A stretch of DNA of 64,000 nt from Neisseria sp. Marseille-Q5346 (lineage in GTDB: Bacteria > Pseudomonadota > Gammaproteobacteria > Burkholderiales > Neisseriaceae), in assembly GCF_946902045.1 (NCBI RefSeq), contig NZ_OX336253.1, forward strand, positions 186,001-250,000, in the 5' to 3' direction. Made by a program: the position numbers and the translations under genes. Under the pieces are notes generated by a model. The model did not search any database. It worked only from the letters and a program-made list of their open reading frames with translations, and had not been told where the DNA came from. This document shows, piece by piece, positions 53,568 through 62,471 of this stretch (positions are counted from its first letter, which is position 1; every line of letters begins with the position of its first letter).

Positions 53568-55076
53568 TTAACAATCACTATTGAAATGCGCGCCGATGTT
53601 TTGCCGCCTTGCGTATGCGGCTTGGGCTACGGCGAGGCTGCATTTGAGTAGGTTGCGGTTTTCGTATTCGGATGCGGTGTGCGGCTCGGCTTGGTTTTGC
53701 TTCCAAAGCCGAAGTTGGGCGATGGCATGGCGCAGGTCGGTATCGTTGCGAAGAATGCCTAGATGGTGTTGGTTGAATACTTGCAGAGCGGGGCGGCTGA
53801 ATGTGTTTTGGAGGTCGTCTGAAAAGATGCCTGCTTCAGAGAATGGGCTTTCAGACGGCCTTTGGAATGGTTCGATTTGGAACGCTTGTCCGTCCGCGAT
53901 GGCTTGGGCGGCAAGCCTGGCGGTAACGACGCATTCGAGCAGGGAGTTGCTGGCGAGGCGGTTGGCTCCGTGCAAGCCGGTGCAGGCTGTTTCGCCTAAG
54001 GCGTAGAGCTGAGGCAGGGAGGTTCTGCCGCTGGGGTCGGTTTGGATGCCGCCGCAGGTGTAGTGCTGCACGGGGCGGACGGGGATGGCTTGGCGCGTCA
54101 TGTCCAAGCCACATTGGGACAGGCAGTGTCGATGGATGGACGGGAAATGCTGACGGACGAACTCTGCAGGTTGATGACTGATATCGAGCGAGACGAAGTC
54201 TTGCGTTTGCTTGGCGATTTCGGCGGCGATGGCGCGGGCAACGATGTCGCGCGGCGCGAGTTCGGCGCGGCGGTCGTAATGCGGCATAAACCGTTCGCCC
54301 GCTTGGTTGGTCAGGATGCCGCCTTCGCCGCGCACGGCTTCGGAAATCAGGAAGGTGCGGCCGTTTTCAGACGATCTTGCCAAGCCTGTGGGGTGGAATT
54401 GGATAAATTCGAGGTTCTCAACTGCGCAACCCGCGCGTATCGCCATGGCGATGGCGTCGCCCGTGCATTCGGGCGGCGTGGTAGTGGCGGCATAAATCTG
54501 TCCCAAGCCGCCGCCTGCGAGTACGGTATGGCGGGCGCGGATGCGGTGGGTTTCTTGCGTTAGGCAGTCGAGAACGGTCAGCCCGCACGCCGCGCCTGAT
54601 TCGGTTTGAATGTCCAACGCCATCTGCCGCCCGCAAACGCGGATGTTCGGACGGCGGCGTATTTGGGCAATCAGGCTCTGCATGACGGCTTCGCCCGTGT
54701 AGTCGGCGACGTGGGCGATTCGGCGGCAGGTATGCCCGCCTTCGCGCGTCAGGTGCAGGTCGTTATGATTCCGGTCGAACGCCACGCCCTGCGCCAGCAG
54801 CCATTCGATTGCCGGTTTGCCCTGCGACAGGATGGTGCGGACGGCGGCTTCGTTGCACAAACCTGCACCCGCTTCCAAAGTATCGGCGACGTGTTTTTCG
54901 ATGTCGTCCTCTCCCGACCACGCCGCCGCAATCCCTCCTTGCGCATGACGGCTTGCGGTGTCGTCCAGCCGGTTTTTGCACAAAATGACGATGCGGAACG
55001 ACTCAGGCAGCGACAGGGCGAGCGTCAGTGCCGCCAGCCCGTTTCCGGCAATCAATACGTCGCAATCGGTTTGCAT
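53568..55076 (-). CDS. nadB: L-aspartate oxidase
   Basis: A 502-residue flavoprotein of the succinate dehydrogenase/NadB family. FAD-binding ([12 protein letters not shown]), the substrate loop [18 protein letters not shown], the catalytic [14 protein letters not shown] and the flavin-proximal [13 protein letters not shown] are all present. It oxidises L-aspartate to iminoaspartate for NAD synthesis, handing it to NadA. It is 51 bases downstream of nadA on the same strand. Variant uptake signals (GGTCGTCTGAA at 53811 and GATCGTCTGAA at 54365) lie inside, alongside one standard copy. Confidence 0.94.
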   Translation of the reverse strand: MQTDCDVLIAGNGLAALTLALSLPESFRIVILCKNRLDDTASRHAQGGIAAAWSGEDDIEKHVADTLEAGAGLCNEAAVRTILSQGKPAIEWLLAQGVAFDRNHNDLHLTREGGHTCRRIAHVADYTGEAVMQSLIAQIRRRPNIRVCGRQMALDIQTESGAACGLTVLDCLTQETHRIRARHTVLAGGGLGQIYAATTTPPECTGDAIAMAIRAGCAVENLEFIQFHPTGLARSSENGRTFLISEAVRGEGGILTNQAGERFMPHYDRRAELAPRDIVARAIAAEIAKQTQDFVSLDISHQPAEFVRQHFPSIHRHCLSQCGLDMTRQAIPVRPVQHYTCGGIQTDPSGRTSLPQLYALGETACTGLHGANRLASNSLLECVVTARLAAQAIADGQAFQIEPFQRPSESPFSEAGIFSDDLQNTFSRPALQVFNQHHLGILRNDTDLRHAIAQLRLWKQNQAEPHTASEYENRNLLKCSLAVAQAAYARRQNIGAHFNSDC

Positions 55077-55127
55077 GGTGTTGTCCTTGTTTGAGGGGTC
55101 GTCTGAAACGGCAATATGGACGGAAAA

Positions 55128-56240
55128 TCAGGCGGGGCCCATACCGTTGAACACATCCCCGCGCTTGAGTCCTGCCGCGAAGTCGAGCATACGCTGCAAA
55201 GGCAGTTTGGCGGCTTCGCCCAGCTTTCTGTCCAACAGAATTTCGTTGTGTCCGCTTGTCAGGGCGTATTTGATGCCGCCCAGCGAATTCATCGCCATCC
55301 ACGGGCAGAACGCGCAGCTTTTGCAGCTTCCGCCGTTGCCCGCCGTCGGTGCGGCGATAAATTCTTTATCGGGCGCCTGCTTTTGCATTTCGTGCAGGAT
55401 GCCCAAATCGGTCGCCACGATGAATTTTTTTTCAGGACGCGATACGGCGGCCTTGAGCAGCTTGCTGGTCGAGCCGACCACGTCGCCCAGTTCGATGACG
55501 CTTTGCGGCGATTCGGGATGAACCAGCACCACTGCATCGGGGTGTTCCGCCTTCAATGCCGCCAGTTCCTGCCCTTTGAATTCGTTATGGACGATGCACG
55601 AACCCTGCCACAGCAGCATATCCGCACCCGTTTCGCGGCGAATGTAGTCGCCGAGATGGCGGTCGGGCCCCCAAATCAGCTTCTCGCCGCGCGATTTCAG
55701 ATACGACACGATTTCTAATGCCACCGAAGACGTTACCACCCAGTCGGCACGCGCTTTCACGGCGGCGGAAGTGTTGGCGTACACCACTACCATACGGTCG
55801 GGGTGTTGGTCGCAAAAAGCTGAAAACGCTTCTTCCGGACAGCCCAAATCCAAAGAACATTCCGCTTCCAAATCAGGCATCAGCACCGTTTTTTCAGGGC
55901 AGAGGATTTTCGCGCTCTCGCCCATGAAGCGCACACCCGCCACCACCAATGTATCGGCTTCATGTTCCGCGCCGAAGCGCGCCATCTCCAGTGAATCGCC
56001 CACGCATCCGCCCGTTTCCAAAGCCAAATCCTGAATCAGCGGATCGACGTAATAATGTGCCACCAAGACCGCATTTTTCTCTTTCAGCAAAGCCTTGATT
56101 TCATCTTTCAGACGACCTGCTGTTTCGCGGTCGGGCGTGTCGGCAACCTTTGCCCATGCCTGACGGATTTGGCAGGCGGAAGTCGGCGTTTGAATGAGAG
56201 GCATATCGTAATCGAATGAACGGCGGGCGGCGGTTTGCAT
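55128..56240 (-). CDS. nadA: Quinolinate synthase
   Basis: A 370-residue protein of the long NadA type. The 4Fe-4S cysteines fit Cys in the KILCPEK region, the GSCIVHNEF region and [10 protein letters not shown]. Strand-repeat motifs LVAHYYVDP and [13 protein letters not shown] mark the three-domain fold. It condenses iminoaspartate with dihydroxyacetone phosphate to quinolinate. The AAGGAAA site eight bases before the ATG fixes the start. It is first of the nadA-nadB unit and divergent from the NadQ-like regulator across a palindromic operator. Confidence 0.95.
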   Translation of the reverse strand: MQTAARRSFDYDMPLIQTPTSACQIRQAWAKVADTPDRETAGRLKDEIKALLKEKNAVLVAHYYVDPLIQDLALETGGCVGDSLEMARFGAEHEADTLVVAGVRFMGESAKILCPEKTVLMPDLEAECSLDLGCPEEAFSAFCDQHPDRMVVVYANTSAAVKARADWVVTSSVALEIVSYLKSRGEKLIWGPDRHLGDYIRRETGADMLLWQGSCIVHNEFKGQELAALKAEHPDAVVLVHPESPQSVIELGDVVGSTSKLLKAAVSRPEKKFIVATDLGILHEMQKQAPDKEFIAAPTAGNGGSCKSCAFCPWMAMNSLGGIKYALTSGHNEILLDRKLGEAAKLPLQRMLDFAAGLKRGDVFNGMGPA

Positions 56241-56308
56241 GATGTTTCCTTATAGCTGTTTTTCAGACGGCATAAAGATTTGCCGTTTATATTTTGAAAT
56301 ATTTTTAT

Positions 56309-56331
56309 ATTATGCTCAACTTGAGTATAAT
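56309..56331. promoter_or_regulatory. Palindromic operator in the nadA-nadQ divergent promoter
   Basis: ATTATGCTCAA and TTGAGTATAAT form a near-perfect inverted repeat around one central base, with a single mismatch. TATAAT (56326-56331) is a -10 for the rightward gene, and CATAAT lies on the other strand, so a bound repressor would block both promoters. Confidence 0.65.
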
Positions 56332-56395
56332 AAGCAAGATCGTCTGAAAACCGCTTTGGTTTACAATAAGGTTTTCTCTTGAATGAAAGCCACGC

Positions 56396-57334
56396 ATGGA
56401 TGCCTATCCTGAAACAGCAGCCAATACGCAAAGTATCGTCGAGCTGGTTCCTGTACTGATCGCCATTACAAACGGCAGCTTGAGGGTTTTGACCGTTGCC
56501 CAAGGCACGCTGCTGCCCAACGGCCTGCTTGCACCGTTTCGCCACTCCTTGCAGGCAGGGGTCAGAATGTGGGTCGCCAAGCAGACATCGCAGCCCATGG
56601 GCTATGTAGAACAGCTTTATACGTTTGTAGATACGCGCCGTCAAAACGAGCAAGGCCTGCCTGTCTTATACGTCAGCTATTTGGGACTGGTGCGCGAAGC
56701 GGCCGACAGCATCCTGCATCCCGATGCGAAATGGCAGGACTGCTACTGCTATTTTCCGTGGGAAGATTTGCGTACTGACAGCGGACAGCGCGATACCATC
56801 GTCAGCCGCCTGCGTATTTGGGCAAACTCGGCGGATACGGAGGAAGTGCGCCAAAAGCGGCTCAAGCGCATTCATTTGTGCTGGGGTGTCGAACCTGAAA
56901 ACTGGTCGGAAGAATACGTTTTGCAACGCTATGAAATGCTGTATGAAAGCGGCCTGATAGCGGAAGCCACCGAGCTTCAGGAAAACTTCGACTTCGCGCT
57001 CACGGGGCAGCCCATGCGCCACGACCACCGTCGCGTACTGGCGACAGCCTTATCCCGCCTACGCGCCAAAATCAAATACCGTCCCGTGATTTTTGAACTG
57101 ATGCCGCCCGAATTTACACTGCTGCAACTGCAAAACAGCGTCGAAGCCATCAGCGGCAGATTGCTGCACAAGCAAAACTTCCGCCGCCAGATTCAGCAGC
57201 AAAACCTCATAGAGCCGTCGGATACCGGCGTATCAGGCAGTAAAGGCCGTCCTGCACAGCTTTACCGCTTCCGAGATGACGTTCTGCCCGAACAGCTGAT
57301 TTCTGATATCGGACTGCCGCTGGGCAGCCGTTAG
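56396..57334 (+). CDS. nadQ: NadQ/NrtR-like regulator of NAD synthesis
   Basis: A 312-residue protein. The N-terminal half resembles a degenerate Nudix domain (VPVLIAITNGSLRVLTVAQG start), without an intact catalytic Nudix box. The C-terminal half is a winged helix (FTLLQLQNSVEAISGRLLHKQNFRRQI, then KGRPAQLYRF). This layout belongs to NrtR/NadQ-type regulators that control nad genes. Position between nadBA and nadC, with a palindrome in the shared promoter, supports a role as NAD-responsive repressor. The symbol is by context and architecture. Confidence 0.75.
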   Translation: MDAYPETAANTQSIVELVPVLIAITNGSLRVLTVAQGTLLPNGLLAPFRHSLQAGVRMWVAKQTSQPMGYVEQLYTFVDTRRQNEQGLPVLYVSYLGLVREAADSILHPDAKWQDCYCYFPWEDLRTDSGQRDTIVSRLRIWANSADTEEVRQKRLKRIHLCWGVEPENWSEEYVLQRYEMLYESGLIAEATELQENFDFALTGQPMRHDHRRVLATALSRLRAKIKYRPVIFELMPPEFTLLQLQNSVEAISGRLLHKQNFRRQIQQQNLIEPSDTGVSGSKGRPAQLYRFRDDVLPEQLISDIGLPLGSR

Positions 57335-57351
57335 CCCGTTTTCAGACGACC

Positions 57352-57459
57352 TATAGTGGATTAAATTTAAATCAGGACAAGGCGACGAAGCCGCAGACAG
57401 TACCAGATAGTACGGTAAGGCGAGGCAACGCCGTACTGGTTTAAAGTTAATCCACTATA
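57352..57459. repeat. Correia repeat enclosed element, short form
   Basis: A 108-base element with 13-base inverted ends TATAGTGGATTAA and TTAATCCACTATA. The interior has the typical GGACAAGGCGACGAAGCCGC and GGCGAGGCAACGCCGTAC segments, in the internally deleted version. TA at each end fits its known target duplication. It lies between the NadQ-like gene and nadC. Correia elements can supply promoters and RNase III sites, so it may influence nadC expression. Confidence 0.93.
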
Positions 57460-57515
57460 AAATGAAGTTTTGCCCCATCGGTGCAACACCAATATTTTTC
57501 AACAAAGGAAACCCC

Positions 57516-58397
57516 ATGCCGTCTGAAAACAATCTTCTTCCTCTGCCCGATACCCTGTTGCGCCCCATGGTCGAACAAGCCTTGAGCGAAGATCTGGGCA
57601 GGCGAGGCGATATTACGTCAGCAGCCGTTATAGCGCCCGATAAAACTGCCAAACTTTTCCTGATCAGTCGTGAGGACGGCGTAATAGCAGGCATGGATTT
57701 GGCGCGCCTTGCCTTTCAGACGATGGATCCGTCCGTCCGTTTCCAAGCTGAAATTCAAGACGGGCAAGCCGTTTGCGCAGGTCAGACGCTTGCTAGCGTT
57801 GAGGGAAACGCCCGCGCGCTGCTCGCCGCTGAACGCACTGCACTCAATTACCTCACACACTTGAGTGGCATCGCCACCGCCACCGCTCGTGCCGTTGCCG
57901 AAGTCGCCGAATACGGCACAGACATCGTGTGCAGCCGCAAAACCATTCCACTGCTTCGCATCCTGCAAAAATACGCTGTCAGAGCAGGTGGGGGTGTGAA
58001 CCACCGCATGGGCTTGGACGACGCCGTACTCATCAAAGACAACCACCTCGCCTATTGCGGCAGCATCGCCCAAGCCGTTCGGCAAGCGAAGCAGGCGGTC
58101 GGACCGTTGACTTGCGTGGAAATCGAAGTGGACACGTTGGCACAACTGGACGAAGCCATCGCGGCGGGCGCGGAACGGATTTTGCTGGACAATATGGACG
58201 ACGAAACCTTAAAAGAAGCGGCAAACCGCTGCCACACACAAACCGCCCACCCTCACACCGTCTATTGCGAAGCATCGGGCGGCATCGGCTTCAACCGCCT
58301 GAAACGCGTAGCACAAACCGGCGTAGACGGCATCGCCCTCGGCTATCTGACCCACAGCAGCCGCTCGTTGGACATAGGTTTGGATTTCGTGGCTTAA
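57516..58397 (+). CDS. nadC: Nicotinate-nucleotide pyrophosphorylase (quinolinate phosphoribosyltransferase)
   Basis: 293 residues from the ATG at 57516, which has AAAGGA eight bases upstream; an in-frame ATG at 57462 abuts the Correia element and is less likely. Motifs: ERTALNYLTHLSGIAT, SRKTIPLLRILQKYAVRAGG, HRMGLDDAVLIKDNH and EASGGIG, the phosphoribosyltransferase barrel residues. It converts quinolinate and PRPP to nicotinate mononucleotide, completing the NadB-NadA-NadC route. The start codon lies in a DUS (ATGCCGTCTGAA, Met-Pro-Ser-Glu). Confidence 0.94.
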   Translation: MPSENNLLPLPDTLLRPMVEQALSEDLGRRGDITSAAVIAPDKTAKLFLISREDGVIAGMDLARLAFQTMDPSVRFQAEIQDGQAVCAGQTLASVEGNARALLAAERTALNYLTHLSGIATATARAVAEVAEYGTDIVCSRKTIPLLRILQKYAVRAGGGVNHRMGLDDAVLIKDNHLAYCGSIAQAVRQAKQAVGPLTCVEIEVDTLAQLDEAIAAGAERILLDNMDDETLKEAANRCHTQTAHPHTVYCEASGGIGFNRLKRVAQTGVDGIALGYLTHSSRSLDIGLDFVA

Positions 58398-58417
58398 ATT
58401 TCGAGTTTGCTATAAAG

Positions 58418-58464
58418 TAAAGGCCGTCTGAAATATCGACGTTTCATTTTCAAGTGGCCTTTTT
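58418..58464. terminator. Degenerate DUS hairpin after nadC
   Basis: AAAGGCCGTCTGAAA is followed by a decayed complement ending AGTGGCCTTTTTG, a DUS terminator with one eroded arm. Confidence 0.55.
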
Positions 58465-58551
58465 GCTTCCAAAGTAGAAGATATAAAAATTATGCAGTTT
58501 AGCTTCAACCTTCATATAACATGAAAGAGTAGGGCATAACTAAGCCATCAT

Positions 58552-58594
58552 GTAAAAAGCCGTCTGAAACCCAATGTTCAGACGGCTTTTTACT
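58552..58594. terminator. DUS hairpin after the TonB receptor gene
   Basis: GTAAAAAGCCGTCTGAA pairs with TTCAGACGGCTTTTTAC across a nine-base loop, just beyond the leftward stop at 58616. Confidence 0.85.
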
Positions 58595-58615
58595 CCCAAA
58601 ATGATTAATTGATCA

Positions 58616-61600
58616 TTACCATTTTCCAGTTATCCCAATGCGTATTGTCCTACCCGGTGCGGGCAGATAGGAGCGGCTCATCGGGTCGAGGTAGTAGCGG
58701 TTGGTCAGGTTGCTGCCAACAAGCTCGGCAGTCAGGTTTTTGCCGATTTTGTAGCGCAGGTAAGCATCCCATACCGCAACAGGCTGCCAGCGCATATCGT
58801 TATATTGGGGTTTATGATTAGTTCCCCTATATTGATTGAATATGTTGTAGTGAGGCTGCCATGCATCATTGCGGTTTTCATAGACGCGGCTGTGGTAATG
58901 AAGGCGCACGCCTGTTTCCAGTCTATTGGCAAGAAAGCGGCTGCCCAATTCGGCATCAATTGACCAGCGTGGTTGAAGCGCGCTTGCCAGATAGCCCGAA
59001 TCGCTCAAACCTCCGTGATTGCAGACGGGGCGACTCATGGTTTTGCCGGTTTCGGCAAAATATGCTGTATCGACATCTCCCGCTGTTACAGACGACCATT
59101 GGAAGGTTTCGTCGCACATTTTGTTTTTCAGACTGCGGAATACGTTCAGGCTGCCGAAGACGCGTCCGGTATCGAAGCGGGTGGACAGCTCGGCACCACT
59201 GCGGATTTGTCTGTCGAATTGTTCGAATTCGAGATTGTCGTCCCTGTCGATAACGTTTTTGGTCTTGTTATGGAAGTAGTTAATGCGGAAATCCGCTTTT
59301 TTCATTTTCGGTAACAGCCCCGTCAAATCATGAATATAGCCGACTTCCCAGTTTTTGGCGTGTTCGGGCCGCCAGCCATAGCCCATGCGGTTGAATGAGC
59401 CAGCGGCAGTAGAAAAGCCGTAAGTCCCTTCAAAAATGCTGGGGTAGCGCAGGGTTTCGGTATAGCGCAGATAGGCGCGGCTGTAATCAGTAAAATTGAC
59501 AGTGGCAGAAAATGCGGGCACCCAGCCGCTGCCTTTCTGCTTCATCGCCCGCTGCCTTTCTGCTTCGGTCATCGGAGTCGTATATACACTTGAGTCAACG
59601 TTATAATATTTGGGCACAAATTTCGGGCTGTCGGGATTGGACGGGTCGTAAACGGGATTGGGGACTTGGGCGTGCAAATCGGGAATACTGCCGTTGGTAA
59701 GGGGGTGATCCTTCATATTCAGACGACCTTCATTGTCTTTCAGCCAGTAAAAATCTGTCTGTTCATTGGGATTGACCCATGTACTTCGATCACTACTCAA
59801 GGTCGGTATAGTCGAATTCCAGTCAATTTGCTGATATTTCTTTAATTGTTCTGCATATTCCTCTTTGATATATAAGTCTCTCCAATCCAAACTGCCATCT
59901 GCCAAAGCATCATTGATCGCCTTGTAATCCGCATATTCCTGTGGCGTAATCACCCTCACGACCGAATATTTCATCCCCCTGTTCATTTCCAGCGGGCGAC
60001 CATATTTGTTCTTACCACTTTCCAAGCGTTTGCTTTTGTCCTGAAGTTGGAAATTCGTGTACCGTCCGCCCGCCGTCAACGTCAGCCAGCCGAACGGCTC
60101 ATAGCGGAAATTGAAGCCCAGATTGTATTCGCGCCGTTTGCCGTTGCGCGGTACGCCGAATTCGTTTAATCCGTAATTTGCCCTGATGGTGCTGTTTTCG
60201 AGTTCTTCCCGATATTTGTCGTATCCTCCCCGCTCCAGCTCGTCTGAAAAATCATTGCGCGATGTCAGCTTCTCGTTTTGAAAATCGCCCATCAAGGTCA
60301 ACGACAGTTTGTCGCTCAATTTCATACGGTTGGAAAATTGAAAGCCTGTACGGTTGTTACGGGCGTAATAGGCGTTGCCTTCGATGGTGTTGAACCTACC
60401 GTTGGTATTGGGCGTTTCAGGTTTGGGTGGTTTGGGGGCTTCTATTCCTGCATCCAGCAATTCCTGCCGCTCTGCGGGGGTGTATTTCTGCCATCTGTCG
60501 TATTCGTCCCATGCTATTTGAAATTTGTTGTCTTCATAAACGGTATCGCCGGGCGAGCCGCCTGCGGTATTGGTTTTGGATTTGGTGCGCGTTGTCCAAA
60601 GCGTGGCATCGAAATCTATCCAACGGCTACCCTCCGGCTTCCACGAATAGTCGATATTGTAGGAACGCTGTTTGACCCATGCCTGCGGCCATTCGGCAAT
60701 TTTGTTGAGGACGGACGCATCCCAACTGATGGGGCCGATAATGCGCGAAGGCATGATTTCGCCGAACGTGGAATCGGTATGGCGCAGACCGAATTTGAGC
60801 GTTTGGCGGTTCGGCAGACGGAAGGTGGTTTTACCTACCCATGATTTGGTTTCGAGTGAGGTATTGCTGACTTCCCCGCCCGGATGATAGAAAAGTCCGA
60901 TTTTTGAAATATCGGGTGCGCCCAGCATGTTTTCACTGCCGAAAAATTTCTCACCCTTGGCAGCGGCTTCTTCTTGACGACGTTTTAATTCGTCTAAAGT
61001 TTCTTGTGTCCAAGGACCGATATAGCCGTAACGTTCCGCCCCTTTTTTGCCGGAAAAATAATTGCCTTTACTGCGGTAGGCATAGGCGAGCATGGCATCG
61101 AAATTGTCCTGCTTGGTGGCAGCGGCAATGCGGTAGGCTTTATCTTCCCCAAATTTATTGCGTCCGTTGAAACGCTGGTCAATTCGGTCGGTATCGTCAA
61201 AAAATGAACGCCAAATACCGCCCGTCGCTACTGCGGGAACAGGCAAGGTTCGATAATCGACTGAATGTTCATAAGCATTCTCACGCCGCTTAATGGAATT
61301 GTTGGAAGCCTCCGCCTTCACTTCAAAGCCGTATTTCTGCCCTTCGGGGACAATATCGTCGGTATCGATGGTTTTCAGGGCGACGGAGCCGCCTATGCCG
61401 CTTTTCATATCACGGCTGAACGAAGGGCCTTTTTCGATGGAAACGCTGCTGATGATGTTGGGATCGACGTAGTTGCGGTTGTTTGCGCCTGCGTAGCCGC
61501 GCCAGACGGTAATCGCCTGCTCCGTGCCGTCGATGGTAACGGGAATCCGTCCCTGTCCCTGTACGCCGCGTATATTTGGGTCCAGCGCGCCGCTGTTGCG

Positions 61601-61867
61601 CGCGTCGCCGCTGTACACGCCGGACATACCGCTTAAAAGGTCGGATACGGTGTTGCCTTTGAAGGTTTCGACCTCGTTTTTGCTCTTGTAAAGATTGACG
61701 ATTTCGCGGGTATAAACTCGGTTTTTACCGATTTCGTCTTTATTGCGTGTGCCTTTGACAGTGATGGTATCGAGAATAACTGTCGAATTATCTGCAGCAT
61801 AAACGGCAGGGATGAAACCAATGGCGGCGATGCAGGCGGAGAGGGTGGTGACTTTGATCGGTTGCAT
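58616..61867 (-). CDS. TonB-dependent outer-membrane receptor (HasR/Tdf-like, substrate unresolved)
   Basis: 1083 residues. A signal peptide ends AVYA (about residue 24). The plug domain begins ILDTITVKGTRNKDEIG and contains NIRGVQGQGRIPVTIDGTEQ and SIEKGPSFSRDMKSGIGG. A 22-strand barrel follows, ending in the aromatic outer-membrane signal (IGITGKW). Long extracellular loops, including a Pro-rich EAPKPPKPETPN loop near 480 and a Cys pair near 970-1000, suggest a protein ligand such as a haem or metal carrier. It resembles the large neisserial TdfG/TdfH and HasR-like receptors; the ligand is unknown. AT-rich Fur-box-like sequence lies upstream. Confidence 0.85.
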   Translation of the reverse strand: MQPIKVTTLSACIAAIGFIPAVYAADNSTVILDTITVKGTRNKDEIGKNRVYTREIVNLYKSKNEVETFKGNTVSDLLSGMSGVYSGDARNSGALDPNIRGVQGQGRIPVTIDGTEQAITVWRGYAGANNRNYVDPNIISSVSIEKGPSFSRDMKSGIGGSVALKTIDTDDIVPEGQKYGFEVKAEASNNSIKRRENAYEHSVDYRTLPVPAVATGGIWRSFFDDTDRIDQRFNGRNKFGEDKAYRIAAATKQDNFDAMLAYAYRSKGNYFSGKKGAERYGYIGPWTQETLDELKRRQEEAAAKGEKFFGSENMLGAPDISKIGLFYHPGGEVSNTSLETKSWVGKTTFRLPNRQTLKFGLRHTDSTFGEIMPSRIIGPISWDASVLNKIAEWPQAWVKQRSYNIDYSWKPEGSRWIDFDATLWTTRTKSKTNTAGGSPGDTVYEDNKFQIAWDEYDRWQKYTPAERQELLDAGIEAPKPPKPETPNTNGRFNTIEGNAYYARNNRTGFQFSNRMKLSDKLSLTLMGDFQNEKLTSRNDFSDELERGGYDKYREELENSTIRANYGLNEFGVPRNGKRREYNLGFNFRYEPFGWLTLTAGGRYTNFQLQDKSKRLESGKNKYGRPLEMNRGMKYSVVRVITPQEYADYKAINDALADGSLDWRDLYIKEEYAEQLKKYQQIDWNSTIPTLSSDRSTWVNPNEQTDFYWLKDNEGRLNMKDHPLTNGSIPDLHAQVPNPVYDPSNPDSPKFVPKYYNVDSSVYTTPMTEAERQRAMKQKGSGWVPAFSATVNFTDYSRAYLRYTETLRYPSIFEGTYGFSTAAGSFNRMGYGWRPEHAKNWEVGYIHDLTGLLPKMKKADFRINYFHNKTKNVIDRDDNLEFEQFDRQIRSGAELSTRFDTGRVFGSLNVFRSLKNKMCDETFQWSSVTAGDVDTAYFAETGKTMSRPVCNHGGLSDSGYLASALQPRWSIDAELGSRFLANRLETGVRLHYHSRVYENRNDAWQPHYNIFNQYRGTNHKPQYNDMRWQPVAVWDAYLRYKIGKNLTAELVGSNLTNRYYLDPMSRSYLPAPGRTIRIGITGKW

Positions 61868-61944
61868 AGAATGTATCCATATAACTTGATTGGTAAGGCC
61901 GTCTGAACAAGACAGACCGAAAATAGATGCGATTACACTCTGAC

Positions 61945-61985
61945 TAAAATAATATAAATAAGTTTGATTATTATTTATTATTTCG
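61945..61985. promoter_or_regulatory. Possible Fur/Zur-type operator upstream of the TonB receptor
   Basis: AT-rich near-palindromic sequence (AATAATATAAATAAG, then GATTATTATTTATTATT), of the kind found in neisserial iron-regulated promoters. The match is loose. Confidence 0.35.
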
Positions 61986-62199
61986 TGAAATTCTAACTAA
62001 TTTTTAATAATATGGAAATGTTTTTTGAGTTTGAGGTAAATAGAAGGGTGAGAGATAAGAGGAACAAATAAAAACTTGTTTGAATATTTCAGACAGGCTT
62101 GGATTCGGATTTCAAATGCAACATCCGGATCCCAGTGGTTGGAACAGATTCAAGAATAAAACACTTGGCGTTTCGTGGCTAAATGTTTTTATGTTTTTC

Positions 62200-62325
62200 T
62201 CTGCGATGTACTTCTCGATCATTGTCGATGATGGTGTCGGCCTCCTAATCGCCGATGCGGGATTTTTGGTCGATAACGGCAGGTCTGTTTTCTATGCCGA
62301 CACGGTCGGGCACTTTGCTTCTGAT
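62200..62325 (-). pseudogene. Remnant of an IS30-family transposase
   Basis: The minus strand reads VPDRVGIENRPAVIDQKSRI, then GD-stop-EADTIIDND, a clear match to the IS30-type motif (IENRP...GDWEADTI) with the Trp codon changed to TAG. Sequence on both sides (62080-62200 and 62326-62440) contains no intact gene. The element is fragmentary; its ends were not identified. Confidence 0.65.
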
Positions 62326-62444
62326 CCATGAATTATTTATCCAGCTACGTCATACTATATTTTGCGTTTTTGAAGTGGTTTTAGTGCTATCTTGTGGTTT
62401 CTAAACTTGCAAAAATCGCCTATTTATTTTATAAATACAAACCA

Positions 62445-62462
62445 TTATTATTCAAATAATAA
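62445..62462 (+). promoter_or_regulatory. Candidate Fur box of the second TonB receptor gene
   Basis: TTATTATT and AATAATAA form a perfect inverted repeat around CA, ending nine bases before the start codon. It overlaps the expected transcription start or ribosome-binding region and fits an iron-responsive Fur site. Confidence 0.5.
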
Positions 62463-62471
62463 GGTTATGTA

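Noticed and set aside
55128..55718. Plus-strand frame of 200 codons opposite nadA
   Set aside because: Shadow of nadA, whose motifs and start are unambiguous.
57462..57515. Upstream in-frame ATG for nadC
   Set aside because: It directly abuts the Correia element and lacks a ribosome-binding site; the ATG at 57516 has AAAGGA and fits family length.
62080..62331. 83-codon plus-strand frame between the TonB receptors
   Set aside because: It lies opposite the IS30 transposase remnant and has no supporting features.
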